NCBI GenBank assembly: GCA_050084515.1
Contig: CM114271.1
Coordinates: 40,424,001-40,488,000 of the forward strand
DNA from: Blasia pusilla
Taxonomy: Eukaryota > Marchantiophyta > Marchantiopsida > Blasiales
Direction of reading: 5' to 3'
DNA length: 64,000 bases
The translations under genes and the position numbers were made by a program. Shown one piece after another: positions 1 to 12,190 of this stretch; position 1 is the stretch's first letter; every line of letters starts with the position of its first letter. The notes beneath the pieces are model-generated. The model was not told where the DNA came from, did no database searches, and saw only the letters and a list, made by a program, of their open reading frames with translations.

Positions 1-1420
1 GGATGTAAACTAAAACACCTGGCGTGTGTATGACCATACCCTCGAAAATAGTCACACTGATAATCTCTTGGTGCAAAGCACCATCTCCTCCTCCATCTTT
101 GAGGCACACGTCCATGACCCGGACCCGGTGCAATCGCGGCGATGATGGGCTCCACCACATGACCAACAAGTAATAGTAGGCGGTCTGCTTTGAGCCGCAT
201 ATGAAAGCGCAGGTCTTTGTGGCACGGCCTCTCGGTATCCTCCCCGAGCTCGTGGTGCCTGATCGACCTATCTCGAGTCACGTTCTTTGCCGCAGGTGGT
301 GCGAGACAATCGTGATTGCTCTCGCCAGAACCCATGGTGGCTACGCTCTCCTCCGCCATGTTGCGCTCAATGTTCTCGGCGGTCCTAAAAACATCTCTCA
401 ACGTAGGGCGGTGTTCATAAGCGGCACCCCCTCCCCACCCGTGTCCCGCGGGGTTCGGTCGGCATCGCATACCATGTTGGATAGCTTTGAGCCTCTGTCA
501 CCCCCGAGTGGCGTTGATCAACCGGGCGCAGCGAGTGTAAGCCTCACGCAAACTCTCACCCGGCGCCTCTGGAAGTCGTGGATGCTCCGCAACTTCTCCG
601 TCCGTACCCCCTGGTAGCTCGCCCTCAACTCGACAAAGAACTCAACCCACGAGGGGTTGAACCTAGGACGAACCGGCTAGAGCGGTGCAAGCTGCTCCCG
701 TCTGAGTGACCCTTCCTAAAGCGTCACTAGTGGAAGAGGCCGTAGCCTCTCGACTCCTCCTCCTCATCTAGAACGGCTCCGTCCATGACACATAATGTGG
801 GTCATAGTAGAGCCTCCACGCCTCGATCTCACATGCATATCTCTGAGAGAACTCATGGTAATCGTCCATGGGCGCCCCCTCTAAATCTTTGGAACATACC
901 GTTCCATCTTTGTAAACGGGTTAAACTCTCTAGAGTTCTGGCCCCCCATTGGGAGTCGCACCAACTCCTAAACTCTGCTATAAAATCGTGCAACTCAATC
1001 GTGCCCCTCGCACTGAAAACTACGCGGTCCTCTACCCCGTGCCGTCCATCTCAAATGCATGGCCCAACTGGTAGGACCACTCACAATGTGTGGCGATGTG
1101 CTCACAAACTCCTCTACACCCTCCCCTCGTCGACAATGACACGAGGAAGGAGGTCGAGGTGGTCCCTCACGTGGAGACCCTCGAAACCTCGCGCCACTCC
1201 GCGTAAAACCTCTAGAGCTACTCTCGGGTTCACCACCTCGCCTCTCAAAGTCCCGAGCAGACTCGTGATGACCCTCGTGCCCCTCTCACCCGATCACTCT
1301 GAACCTCGTGAGGAATCCCTCAATCACTCATCCCAAACATGCGGCACTCGATCTACACTCTCTCCCGAGGCGTGTAACGTCGCGGCAACACGCGCGGCGT
1401 GGTGCGGCAAATAGACCAGG
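1..1420 (-). pseudogene. decayed Ty3/gypsy gag relic
   Basis: No intact frame survives, but conceptual translation of the minus strand between about 1010 and 785 gives a recognisable gag segment: GTIELHDFIAEF, then a WCD motif, then after a frameshift PMDDYHEF and EIEAWRLYY. The better preserved gag proteins at 24.7-23.0 kb and 48.6-47.4 kb carry the same blocks (GTIDLDDFIQKF / GTIELEDFMQEF, PMDDYMEF / PMDDYHEF, EIDAWRMYW / EIEAWRQYW). A second block at about 560-700 matches the later gag region that ends in a lysine-rich stretch. The relic is closer in motif detail to the 48-kb subfamily. Many indels and stops show it is old. The left edge of the window cuts it. Confidence 0.7.
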
Positions 1421-2197
1421 CTATCATCTCATCGACAACCTACCCTCAACTCCGGACATCCCACACAGGTCTATGTCCCCTAAACCACATACATAAATGA
1501 TGCTCTCAGCATCCACACACCCAATATCCCCAAATAAATCCCACAATCCCTCACACGTGTAGGGTAAGGACCGAGAATGGGTAACTGAACACATGTCGAT
1601 GTCGCTCCTCAAAGAATCGCAAATCTCGACCCCAACTCGATCGTGGAGACAACTCCTCCAATCAGCAAGTCATACTCCTCCCGCATCGATCTTTGCTCAA
1701 AACTCCTCGATAGACACGATGCGGTCCCAATGCGGGCAGTGAACGGCGTTGGCGTTGCGGCGGCGCACGGGCGGCTCTGAACGGCACGGCCCTCGATGGT
1801 GGGATCGGCACTCGGCGGCATACCCTCCTCAATCAATAATAATCCCACACTCGCTCCACAATGACGGTGCGGCTCGCGTCGAGATGGTGCGGTGCGCTCA
1901 CGAGCGGCACGGCCCGGCAATCGGCGGCGTTGCAGGCCGCGCGGGCGTCCACGCACGATACTCGATCGTCGTCGGCGGCTACCAATCACAACATAGCGAG
2001 ATGAAATCAAAACTCAAACACCATAACCGGAGGTCATCTGCCTTCACTGGTTGATGAAGAAACTGCGATGACGGTGGCGGCCAAAACAAAGTACGTGGTG
2101 GCGACGCAAGTCAAAGAATCAACGAACGTCATGGAAGACCCTCCACTCCGTAATGGCGGCAATGGCACCCAAAGGGTGGACAATGGACGGTGGACCC
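1421..2197. other. gene-free stretch, probably gypsy leader remnant
   Basis: No supported gene. It lies upstream (in element orientation) of the gag relic, so it is most simply the decayed 5' leader of the same element. Short open frames on both strands have no recognisable motif. Confidence 0.35.
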
Positions 2198-2303
2198 TTG
2201 ACAGTTGACGGTGACGGTTGACCGTCGACGTTGACCGTTGACCGTTGATTATGACGGTTGACCGTTGACGGTGACGGTTTACCGTCGACCGTTGACGGTG
2301 ACT
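2198..2303. repeat. short tandem array rich in TTGAC
   Basis: About 105 bases built from variants of GACGGTTGACCGTTGACGG. Two near-identical 26-base blocks begin near 2205 and 2265, giving a period of about 60 bases. The array contains eight copies of TTGAC, the core of the W-box bound by WRKY transcription factors. Whether it is regulatory or only a simple repeat cannot be settled from sequence. Confidence 0.75.
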
Positions 2304-3429
2304 ATGATGGCGACGGCCGCCGCCGGTGTGGCGGCTGATTTAGGGTTTGCACGATTTAACCCTAAAAATCGCCTAGCAATGGCAGCTTTACAAGATTGCC
2401 AATAACTTTTTGCTCGGAACTCCAAATTGTGCAGTGTTTGTTGCACAGCGTGCACAGCTTCACGATCTATGCTACCATCAAAAAATATTTAGAATCGGAC
2501 ATTTCAGTAAAAACTGAAGGGGACTGTCGTAAAGCCCAATGTCTCTTTCTCCTACACAAAATTCGGCAACGCTCTCGCGCTGATTTCTCCCAATGAAAAT
2601 GTAACATCTGTAAAAATACATATCAGCAAGCTACATGGTGCTCCCGAGAGCACCAGCATGGGGCAACCCGCCCCCATACTCAATCCCTATCAGAAATTGG
2701 GCAACGCTTCCGCGCGCCACTCTTCCACACGAAAAATCGGCAAATGCAAAGAGTAATGAAAGCAGCCCTTGCTCCGGTGAGCACTCCCATGAGCCGCTGA
2801 ACGGGGAACACGGTCCCCAACCTGCAAAAACATCGAGTGACCAGCGAGCCCCTCCATGAAGCTCTCTCACTCTCTCATTCTCTCATTCTCTCTTTGTAAA
2901 GTAAGATCTAATCTCTCATTCTCCACCATCTCACACCATAGCTCTCAAAGGTGTGCACTCTCTCTCATGTCAAACCAAACCCACTCTCCTAATGAGAGGC
3001 TTGGGTTACACTCACAAGGCAAGGTTAGCTCCGCCGCCTCATGCCAAGAGGTTCAACAAAAAGAGAATGAGCTCTCAAGCTCTCTCTCCTTGAGGTATAC
3101 CCCTCTCCTCTCCCAAGCTCTCTCCATGGGAACCTATTCTTCCAAGTCACCTCCTTGGCTCTTGACCTGATGTAGGAGGTCAAAGGCCACTTACCAAAAA
3201 TAGTAAGTCGATCATATACTCAAAATGGTACTTACCTAAAATAGTAAGTTCCTCAATATGGCTCCAAATGAGCCGAAACGAAGGTCATCCTCGACCTACT
3301 GGGCGTGTCCTCCACTACTCATGAAGGCGCTCTATTAGATCCCACCGATCTATCCTAAAAGACGTGACACTTTCTCTCTCTCTTCAGAACAGCATGGAAG
3401 AAGCCATGAAAATGTCTGACCTCTCTCTT
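2304..3429. other. gene-free, CT-rich in part
   Basis: No supported gene. Around 2340-2720 there are phrases such as GGGCAACGCTTCCGCGC that resemble the leader regions of the gypsy elements at 25.7 kb and 49.7 kb, so this may be the outer part of the relic at 1-1420. From about 2860 onward the sequence becomes CT-rich (CTCTCATTCTCTC runs). Confidence 0.35.
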
Positions 3430-4020
3430 CAGCACTCACACTATATGAGAGTGTCTCCCTCCTCTCATATGGTACCTTCTTCACTTGCTTCTCTCTCTAC
3501 ACCCATCCCAGTCTCGAGCACCGTCCAACTAGGGCGCGAGGTCTATGGTCGCAAGGCTACGACAGGCACTACTTAATGAGTACAGTCTCTCTCTCTCTCT
3601 TCAATCAAGGCTACCCATTCAGCAGCCTTGATTCATTGCCCAAAGCTCTTTGCCTTTGGTAAGTAATGTCTATTGGGGATCCCAATCAGGTAAAGTAAAT
3701 GGTGTGGTGAAGAGTTTCTTGATTGACACTTGAAAGCTCCACACAAACACGTTGTTTGGTTAGCACTCACACTATATGAGAGTGTCTCCCTCCTCTCATA
3801 TGGTACCTTTTTCACTTGCTCCTCTCTCTACACCCATCCCAATCTCAAGCACCGTCCAACCAAGGCGCGGGGTCTATGGTCGCAAGGCTACGACATGCAC
3901 TACTTAATGAGTACAGTCTCTCTCTTCAAGCACCGTCCAACCAGGGCACAAGGTCTATGGTCGCAAGGCTACAACAGGCACTATTTAATGAGTACAGTCT
4001 CGCTCTCTCTCTCTCTCTTG
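3430..4020 (+). repeat. dispersed repeat with (TC)n tail, three copies
   Basis: A unit of about 170 bases occurs at 3430-3602 and again at 3762-3926, with a partial third copy at 3924-4020. Each copy carries CACTATATGAGAGTGTCTCC (absent from the third), then CACCGTCCAAC, GGTCGCAAGGCTACGACA, GGCACTACTTAATGAGTACA, and ends in a (TC)n run. Reverse-complement copies of the terminal part lie at 28917-28975 and 29845-29885. A fixed 3' end followed by a variable microsatellite is typical of retroposed elements (SINE or LINE 3' ends), but no tRNA-like head or coding region is attached here. Confidence 0.65.
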
Positions 4021-5184
4021 TATCATTAAAAAATAGGGACACCGAAGAGTTTCCTATACCCTCTACTTATTTTAGAGGCAAATCCAAAGGAGTTCGAGAG
4101 AGGAAGTAAGTATTACCTCCTCAAATTATAGTATAGAGGAGCACAATTTTTTGAAGGAAAACTTCACTTCTTATAGACGGTCATTTTTTTCTTCTTTCCC
4201 CATATAGTAACCCACCATGTTTCGTTAATAGTATAGCTATGTGTGCACAACAAACATGTATATTGTGTAACTAGGTTTAAGTAGACAACAACTCCGTAGA
4301 GAATGCACTCAAAAAAATCGAAAGAAAAACAAAAAACAGGAAGCATTGAAGATCCAATATTGTCGAGCTATCTACAAAACCAAACAAAATGTCCAATTGC
4401 ACAAAGAAAGATGTGACAGGAGCAATAACACTTCGAACAACTTCCAAACGGTTGATGGGGTTTGGAGACAACCAAGAGTTCACCTATGTTCACTCTTCCA
4501 CTCATCTCTCTTTTGAAGAAAAACATCATTTCTTGGCACTCAACCCGACAACCATTGTCGTCGTGTTGTTTCCAGGAGTGGGGCAATTTCTTTACTGTTT
4601 CTTGTTAAACCAGCACTCTCACACAAGTTAGCTTCCAGGTTCTCTACACCAGAACTTGGAACCAAAAGCCGAGGATCAGCTCAATGGCACGGCATTGCAA
4701 TGAGTCTGAAATGAAAGCACATGTGCATACGTAACAGATCACTGGTAATGAAAGCATGGAGGCCAGAGCATATCTAAGACATCTACTTTCGCCCCTCTGC
4801 CCCGATTCAAGCTCTCATGCAATTTGTAGTTATGATGGCTGAAAGAAAAATGTGCTCCAGGGCGTAAAAGATACTTTGTCGCCTTTCCAACTCAAAGCTT
4901 TCAGGGACTACACCATCATCATGACCAGTAAGTAATTCGTACCTGAAGAATGAATGGGATTCAAAGCCCAAGCTACGGCATTGCACAACAATGATGCTGT
5001 CACCCACTCATTTGATGACCTTGTCACAGTTTGCGCTCTGCCAAATGAACCCAGTGATAATCTAATCAATGATTTCTATTGATGAGTCCCAAGACTACAG
5101 GGGAAGTCATGGGCAAGAACGGTACCCACATATGTGTGGCAGTCTCCCAAACAGGTGACAATGACAGTACTGTGACTTTGATCA
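4021..5184. other. intergenic, 3' flank of the U-box gene
   Basis: No gene supported on either strand. The right end includes the 3' flank of the minus-strand U-box gene, whose TAA stop is at 5185-5187. Confidence 0.4.
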
Positions 5185-8100
5185 TTAATAATAAGTGGAT
5201 ACTTCATGGATATACTGTAGCTGGGCCAGTACTTTCGCAGCTCTTTTTTTCTCGCTGTGACGACCATAAGTTGCCAAATCTACAAGAGGAATTCTCGACC
5301 TATTCCCGTATATCTCTTTCATCCCTTTAGCCACAAATATTCTTTCTAAGAAAATTACTGCCTTTTCTTTCAATTCAGGGGTACCTACTGTAAGTATGTC
5401 TAATATGGGACTAATTGCATCAGAACTGTGTAATAACTGTGCTCCAGCCTGCAGAAACTCATCCTCATTGACTAGAGTCTCGAGAGCTTCTACCGCAGCT
5501 ACGGCTGCTGCTCCTCGATCTTCATTGAGCAGGGCGACCAAGCCAGCAACAGCATCAGCCTCTACTATACAGAAAGTCGTCTTTACATCACACCTACCAC
5601 AATGCACTTTGCACTTTGGTAACCGACTCTGGCCATAGCACCACCATCATGTAATAGCTTGTACACTTAAAGATGGAGTGCTCAAAGAAAAGCTTTTGAG
5701 GGCTGTCGCCGCTCTTGCTTTTCGCTTGATTGTTCCAGAATATAACAATCTAACAAGAAGAGCATGAGCATCCAGATTGGCCAGGGACTGCTGCATCTTT
5801 ACATTGGATGGTTCTGTGAATTGGACCAATGCACCAACAGCAACTTCATTCACCTTTCCACTGCTTACTGTTGATGTCTGCAAGTTGACAAGAGCTGGTA
5901 TCGCTTGTGCTTCCTTCAGGGCTACAGTGATAGCTGGATTATGCGGTGACAGGGACCCCAATATTCCAGCTGCTGCCACCTGCACATCCTCTTGCGTGCT
6001 ACTATTGAGAATGTGCAAAAGAATATGGAATTTTTGTTGGTTCTGCATGTGCTGTGCAATCTCCTCTGAACCACTATCTCCTGAAAGATGGTGGAGTATT
6101 TGAATGACAGAATCTAAGTAGTTCACGGTCCGATCCCTCAACAAGAGGCAATAGCAATGTTATTCCTTGCAAGCTCCTCATTTTTCCTCTGATTTGTTTT
6201 GCCTCAGGGTCGCGAACTAAACCCAACAATACATGCAAAAGATGTCTTGAATGATAAGATGGCTTGCATAATTCTCCTGAACAGCAAGAAGATTTTCTAC
6301 AGTCTGTCCTTCGTCTAGAGGAACACCATCACCATCTACGAAGAATGTCATCCCGTCATTTGCAGCTACGTGGTCTAAGATGGCAGCTGCACTCTCCGTC
6401 AAACTGGCAGGATACTGTCCTGAGAACAAATGGCGTAAAACAACGGGAATTCCTCCTGCCTGAGCTACGTGACTCTTGATCAGTCGGTTCGAACACAGGT
6501 TTTGCAGAGCGCTCAGTGCTGTAGACTTTATTTCAATTTTGTCCGAATCCATCATCCTGACTAGAGGGACTATAGCTCCGAGATTTGCCAATGTTTCCTC
6601 GCTTTCATGTGTTAGCTTCATAGTGGCAAGTGCTTTGACCATAGCCAACTTCGACGATTCATCATTACCTGAAAAAAATTCGATGCCCAAGTACGTCAAA
6701 CTACAAGAATGTCCATTGAGAGCTTCTAGAAAAGTTTATGTGCGGCTCAATCAACCAAAGACATACCATCACAACCTCATGGTTCGATCTTGAAGCGTCT
6801 AGTACATGAGCATCACAAAACTTTCGTTCTTCAAGTGTCGTTACCATTAAGTCCCAGCTACCTTACAGAGAAAGGCTGGTCCTGTCAGATCCTTGCATAT
6901 GCAATAAGAGGAAGAGGATGCAGTTACGAATGGGGAAAACCTAAACCCACCTTCGCAAAGACAGGCAATAAGTGGTGTTAACCAATTGGCTGCGGCCATC
7001 TGTACGACATTATCATTCTCGCTCGAGAGCTTGTGCAGAGTCAATTTTGCAAGCTGTGAAGCCCCAGCATCCTTGCCCTTGAGTAAAGTTACGAGTAAGA
7101 ATATTGCAGTACGTTCTCGCCCAATTCTACCGCTCATGGCGGCATTTCCCTCCAGTAACTCCGACAATAATGCGGCAGCTGAACTGGCTACGCTAGTTTC
7201 TCGCCCCAGGCAACGAACAATTTGGTCGAGTCCACCAGCGTCTGCTACTCTTTCCTGAGAATCAAAGCGGAAAATCAGATTTCTGGACTGATAGACAAAA
7301 CGAAAATTACACCCCTAACCATTCATACTAACCAGTGCAGACAGCCACGGAGTCTTCAGCTCATCCAACGATCGGTGCAGCTAAGGTCACTGGTTGTGAA
7401 GCCAACCGATCAAGCTAGAATATATGCAGGATTGTGTATCCATACTTTGTTTGCCGTGTTGTTTTCCACAAGAGCGTGCAAGGCGGACAAGCCTGCTCGC
7501 TTCACATCTCGGCTTGAAGACTTGAGAGCATTGACCACATCGACCACGAGGCCCTCCTCTGCGATCCAATCCTTGTTGGATTTGCTCTTCCGACATAGAT
7601 CGGATAGAGATTCAAGGGCAGCTTTGATCTTACTTTCATCTCGAGACTGAAGCATCGCCTTCGATTTCTGTATACCTATGCAATAGTTTCGTTCCTGCCA
7701 TTCCTCAATTGACTGCCTGACGGGGATGTTTGACCTGAGAGTCCTATCCTGAAGCTCCTGGTGAGTGATAGGGTCAGTGGTGTTCCCGTTGGCGAACCAC
7801 TCGGTGATGGCAGAACGTTCGAAGCAGGACCCTGTCACAAGACTCACAGGATCAACCATCACATCCTGCTTCAGAGGACATATGAACGACTTCAGCGGAG
7901 GAATCAGCTCGGTAGAGTTCATGGCGTTTAGCATGCTGTCCCCTCGGCTAATAAAGGTACCATTTGAGAATCGTGGAAGAAAGGCAGAGTCTCCGCGAGA
8001 TAGGAGCGTAATGACCTGCTCCATGAATGATTCTTCCTCGCGCTCTTTCCTCAGTGCAGCTTCCTCCTTTTCTTTTTTGAAGCTTGCCAGCTCTCTGCTA

Positions 8101-8678
8101 ATTTCCGACGCATTCACTGGAATGCCCATGACTCTGGCAATCTCTAGTAGAAGGTCATTTGCAAAACCTTGATCGATCCTGTGTTCCCGTAGACCTTGCT
8201 CTAGCTTATTAATCACGACCAGCTTCGATTCTGATGCATGGAACTCGGCATTGATCATCTGATCTTTCAACCTGCTGACGCTAATGCTAATATCCACTGC
8301 TACTTCGGCGCTTGCGAGAGCCAAAAGTTGGAGTGACTTCCCCACATTACGTGTGATGCTTTGCGCTTCTCTAACAATGGAACGACAATTTACAAGTAAG
8401 TACATTTTTGGCTTGTTGGTGCAGTTGTCAATCAAAGCCCGGGCTTTCTTCAGATCCTCTTGAAGAGACTCTAGCGCCACTCTAACCGCTGGAGATTCCT
8501 TCAATTCGCGCTGCCTCAGGTCTACAAGCAACGGTCGTATGTCTTGTAGGAAGGTCGACAGCGTCCGGAAACTCTCCTTCTCTATCAGAACATCCTGAGC
8601 GGCGAGAGCTGTCTCCAGCACTTCAGTAGTCAACAAGGCTATTACAGTACCAATTGGGATCAGTTCGACGATAGTCAT
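5185..8678 (-). CDS. U-box E3 ubiquitin ligase with ARM repeats (PUB43/44-like), damaged
   Basis: Predicted ubiquitin ligase: the U-box binds an E2 enzyme and the ARM repeats bind substrate. Exon 1 runs 8678-7446 (411 codons). Its start is the ATG at 8678, directly after a 3' splice site at 8690, which implies a 5' UTR intron. It encodes an N-terminal helical UND-type region and then the U-box at about residues 285-360 (FICPLKQDVMVDPV, SCFERSAI, NTTDPITHQEL). Exon 2 is 7254-6951 and exon 3 starts at 6668; donor and acceptor phases agree (0, then 1). ARM-repeat sequence continues to the C-terminal end near 5185 (GTPELKEKAVIFLERIF, PLVDLATYGRHSEKKRAA). Domain order and length fit the PUB43/44 (SAUL1) group. 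Lesions: apparent frameshifts near 6243 and 6130, and an in-frame TGA at 5647-5649 where relatives continue into the KCKVH block. It is either a recent pseudogene or affected by sequence errors. Confidence 0.85.
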
Positions 8679-9682
8679 CTTGACTCCACCTGCACAAAGT
8701 GCAAGGAACGATATTCCGAACAATCACCAACGCCTCGCGGCATATAGTCACAGAGCTGAGGTGACACAATCTGGATAACAGTGCGACCTTGCGACTCCCT
8801 TACATCTTCGGCGGCTGAGGGATCGAAGCAGTCTCGACTCCAAACTCAGCCCCACCCTGGGAATTTGCAAGTTGCCATCATCCGATTATAGAAAGAAATT
8901 GGTCACAAGCGTCTCAATCCGTTCCCTCCGCCTCCAAGTGTGGAACTAAGTACGAAGGGCTCACGGGGGAAAATACAATTAAACGTCTCCTAGCGGGATG
9001 GAAGAGACTTCGATCCACGGATCATCCGAAAATTTCTTCTCCAGTCTCTGGACTCGGTGGCACATGCATCCAAGCGAGCGGACGGAAGTTGTCCGCTAAG
9101 ACCACTACAATCGGACCGACACATTTGAAAGCCAACACCCTCCGCTCCGACTGCCCCATAACAACCAGAACTCGAAGATACGCCAGATCGCCCTCTCCTG
9201 CTCCCCGCGGCCTGTCGGTCTGCCAGTGAGCGCCATGGAGACTCTTCCAATCCGCCTGTCTCTCATCGGCATTCATGCCAGTCCGTCCGCCATGCCCCTT
9301 CCTCCTTCCTTCCTTCCTCGCTGTCATGCCATCGCCTTCTCGTTCCTGCCTCTCGCGCCTGCCTTTCTCTCTCTCTCACCTCCGTCTGCCCCTCGCTGCA
9401 TGAGGATGCGCTGCTGGTGTCAATTTGACCCGCGTGCGTCCGCAGGCGATGGTCCTGCCCGTCAATGACCCTACCCTACACTACGCTTGAGCTAAGGTTG
9501 GCATGCGCTAACATACGGGCACACTGCACACGGATACGCCAAGTGATCGACCAAACAACATTGTGAGTTGACGATCTGTGATCTCCACGTACGTGTGCGA
9601 TCAACTTTTGCAGTTCTCACGAGAGGACTAGTTAATTCTTTTTGCCCACATGTGAACGGCCTCTCTGCGGAGTTGGGCCACA
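8679..9682. other. upstream region of the U-box gene
   Basis: Probable promoter and 5' UTR of the minus-strand U-box gene. A splice acceptor (TTTGTGCAG) lies 11 bases before its ATG, so a non-coding first exon should lie at higher coordinates here. A CT-rich stretch occurs at about 9285-9400. No TATA box can be assigned with confidence and no other gene is supported. Confidence 0.4.
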
Positions 9683-10630
9683 GTGGCACCCCTCCTTTGC
9701 TCCCGCTTTTTGGTTAGAGATAGACCCCTCCTTCTACACTACGTCTCCCAGGTCGAGGATGGCTCTTTCCCATTTCAGTCTTCACTCACAGCTTGTAGAG
9801 ATTCCTTTCGAGTTGAGGCCAGAGCCGTTCTCCCCACTTTCTCCTCCTTAGTTACCTCCGGTCAGTCTGGGCTCCAATCTTCCTTGATGGAAGCCCACTT
9901 TGAGGCAGTTTTTAGAGGCACTATGTCTGACGGGAATATCCCCATGGAGGTTAGGGCCCGTATTCGCTCTTGCTCCGGAAAGGGGGCAGGCTCATGGGTA
10001 GTGGCGCGCCCCCTTCTCCAAGCTTTCCGTATCGCACCACTTACCTATACCACAGCGATGCGGTTCCGCTTGGGCCTCCCCCAACCATCGGTGGTTGGTT
10101 CGACACACTGCGAGTGTCGCCGGAGCCTGGATCCACTTGGTGTGCATTTGGCACGCTGTCGATTGGGGTGAGAGGATAGCCACTCACGATGCAAAGGCGG
10201 GATATCATGTTCATTATTGCTCGGGAGAGTGGCTTCCATGTGCAGAGAGAGAGGCACTACTCCATGCGGGATTCCCTCATTCGTGCCGATCTCTACATGA
10301 CACGTGAGGTTGAGGTGGTTGTGGCGGACGTGGTAGTCACAGATCCTACGCGGGAGGCAGTTGCGAGCCCAAGTGGTGGCCCAAGGGCGAATGCTACAAG
10401 GAGCGGCGGCGGCGGCGGCGGCGGCGAAGAAGACACATATCTCTGATCGACTACACAAGGGACACATCTTCATCCCCTCGGCCATAGAGATGTATGGGGC
10501 TATGGGGGAGAGGTTCGACTTCGTTTCTTACGGACTGCGCCCATCATCTCCACTCGAGAAATGGGTTGTCTTAACTCTGCGATTCAGACAGGCGGCGGGT
10601 CTCCATAGCGTTGCAGCGTGCCCAGGCTAA
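9683..10630 (+). pseudogene. LINE-type retroelement, C-terminal fragment
   Basis: Three frames, joined by at least two frameshifts, spell the region that follows the reverse transcriptase domain in some LINEs. The first (9683-10171) ends in a zinc-knuckle-like block CEC...SLDPLGVHLARC; the next continues GERIATHDA, then RDIMFIIARESGFHV and VVVADVVVTDPTREAV; the last gives IFIPSAIEMYGAMGERF. This order (zinc-binding motif, DxxRD-like stretch, DPT, ETYG-like block) is what I know from such C-termini; the catalytic reverse transcriptase core is absent. A (GGC)n run at 10402-10427 interrupts the frame. Placement as LINE is by motif recall, not a search. Confidence 0.6.
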
Positions 10631-11754
10631 TGGGATTTTGCGGCGGGCTCAGCCGTGGGAGACGCCGGCGCTAGAGGCCCACTTAGTAGTAGTCATAGTT
10701 CTCTTGTTGTTGCTGATATTGTCTCTGCTGTTGGTGAGTTTCGTGTCGTTAGGGGGGGAATGCCCCTTCTTCCTTTTCTGGTCCTGTTGTGGCCTTCAGG
10801 TTTTGACTCTTTGAGTCCCCTCTTTTGTACTTCCGATGGGTTTTCCATCACTCGTTTCTATCAAAGTGCATCTTTGTTGACCAGATCTCTACGGAGTGGG
10901 AAATCTGCGAAGCTGTGGCGTTCGTCTTTCTGGGAGGAACTCGGGAAACGCAATCCCCGGCGGAAAGCTTCGACGATCGACTCCATCGCAGAAAGAAACA
11001 AAGAAACAAAGAAGAAACGGTGGCGCGAGTCTCCTCTCGAAACTTCGAAAGCGCTACCGTCGCTACCTCACCTCACATCACATCACATCACTGCAGTTTC
11101 CCAAGTGCGCTTTCCCGACGAGATAGAGAATCTTCCGGATGCGACCTCCGACTGTGCGGGTTTCCAGATCCCCCCTCACCGGTTTCGAAATCGGCGCTGG
11201 AAAACTGTACAGCAGATCCGGGGTTACGAGTATTGCTAGCCGGTTAAATTTGAGAATTCCCGATTGATTAAAAAGCCTACGAAAACCGGCTGGTATTCGA
11301 GCAGGTACTTTGTATTTCGTATCTCAAAACCGGGTTAAAATCCGGAATTACCGTTTCCGATTGGACATTCCCGGCGATGGACCGCGTCCCGCGAAAAAAC
11401 TTCCCGAACCCTGCTGTACAGAGGATATTAAGAAACAGTAATGTCTCCGCTTGTGGTGACCTGTTAACTCTACGGAGTAACCCCGACTTGTCATATGTTG
11501 GATAATAATTATTACTGATGGAATTCTAGCACCAAAGACCGGACCAGCACCTCCATAAAGCTCCCAGTCATTCATTACTTTCCACGGAGAAGCTTCCCCT
11601 GTTTCAGAGGAAGCATCGCAGTACACTTGCAGTATAATGAATGCGCTCTTGTCCTAAAATGCCACGACCGGGGAGTTATTCCCCGGTAACCGGCACTTTC
11701 CCGGTCGCATCAACGTAAAAACTCTCCAAGTTTTTCTAATCCCATCATTGGGGG
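10631..11754. other. gene-free; possible LINE 3' region
   Basis: No supported gene. The first few hundred bases may be the 3' untranslated part of the LINE fragment. Overlapping open frames at 10655-11250 have low-complexity composition and no motif. Confidence 0.3.
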
Positions 11755-12190
11755 TATTGGGCCACTCTCTGCCGGAGTTGGGAGGCCCCCGGAAGTCGTG
11801 GCAACGGCCAACGCCCGTTTGTAAGGACGTCCGAAAAATAAATTTATCCTCTTTCGGATCATATTAATTTTTAAATTATTATTTATAAAAAATTTATTAT
11901 TATTATTCAATAAAGTCCATTCGTGTGGACTATACGGAAATTTCTTCCATCCCCGTCGGGAAATGAATGGCCCTAACACGGCCATTCATTTCCTCCAACG
12001 GGGACGGAAGAAATTCCCGTACGAGGGGATTTTATTGAAAAATAATTATTTATTTTTATAAACAAGAATTTAAAAATTGGTATCTTCGTAAAGAGGAAAA
12101 AAAAGAATTGAAAGGGAGCCGTGTGGGCATTCGCCGTTGCCACGCCTCCCCGGGGCCCACTGCGGGAGTGAGTGGCCGTATTTGATACAA
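11755..12190. repeat. foldback inverted repeat, arms about 210 bases, 7-base loop
   Basis: The centre is nearly perfect: AATGAATGGCC ending at 11972, loop CTAACAC at 11973-11979, then GGCCATTCATT from 11980. Outward, the left-arm block GGAAATTTCTTCCATCCCCG matches the right-arm block CGGGGACGGAAGAAATTCCC. The AT-rich TTATTTATAAA / TTTATAAATAAT tracts pair. Farther out, GGCCACTCTCTGCCGGAG and CGTGGCAACGGCC pair with right-arm counterparts around 12120-12175. Identity falls toward the ends. It has no coding capacity. It could be a foldback-type transposon, a MITE-like element, or a locus making hairpin RNA. Confidence 0.75.

Noticed and set aside
10655-11247. Two overlapping open frames of 194 and 140 residues
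   Set aside because: Both frames are open through low-complexity Ser/Arg-rich sequence with no recognisable motif and no splice context.
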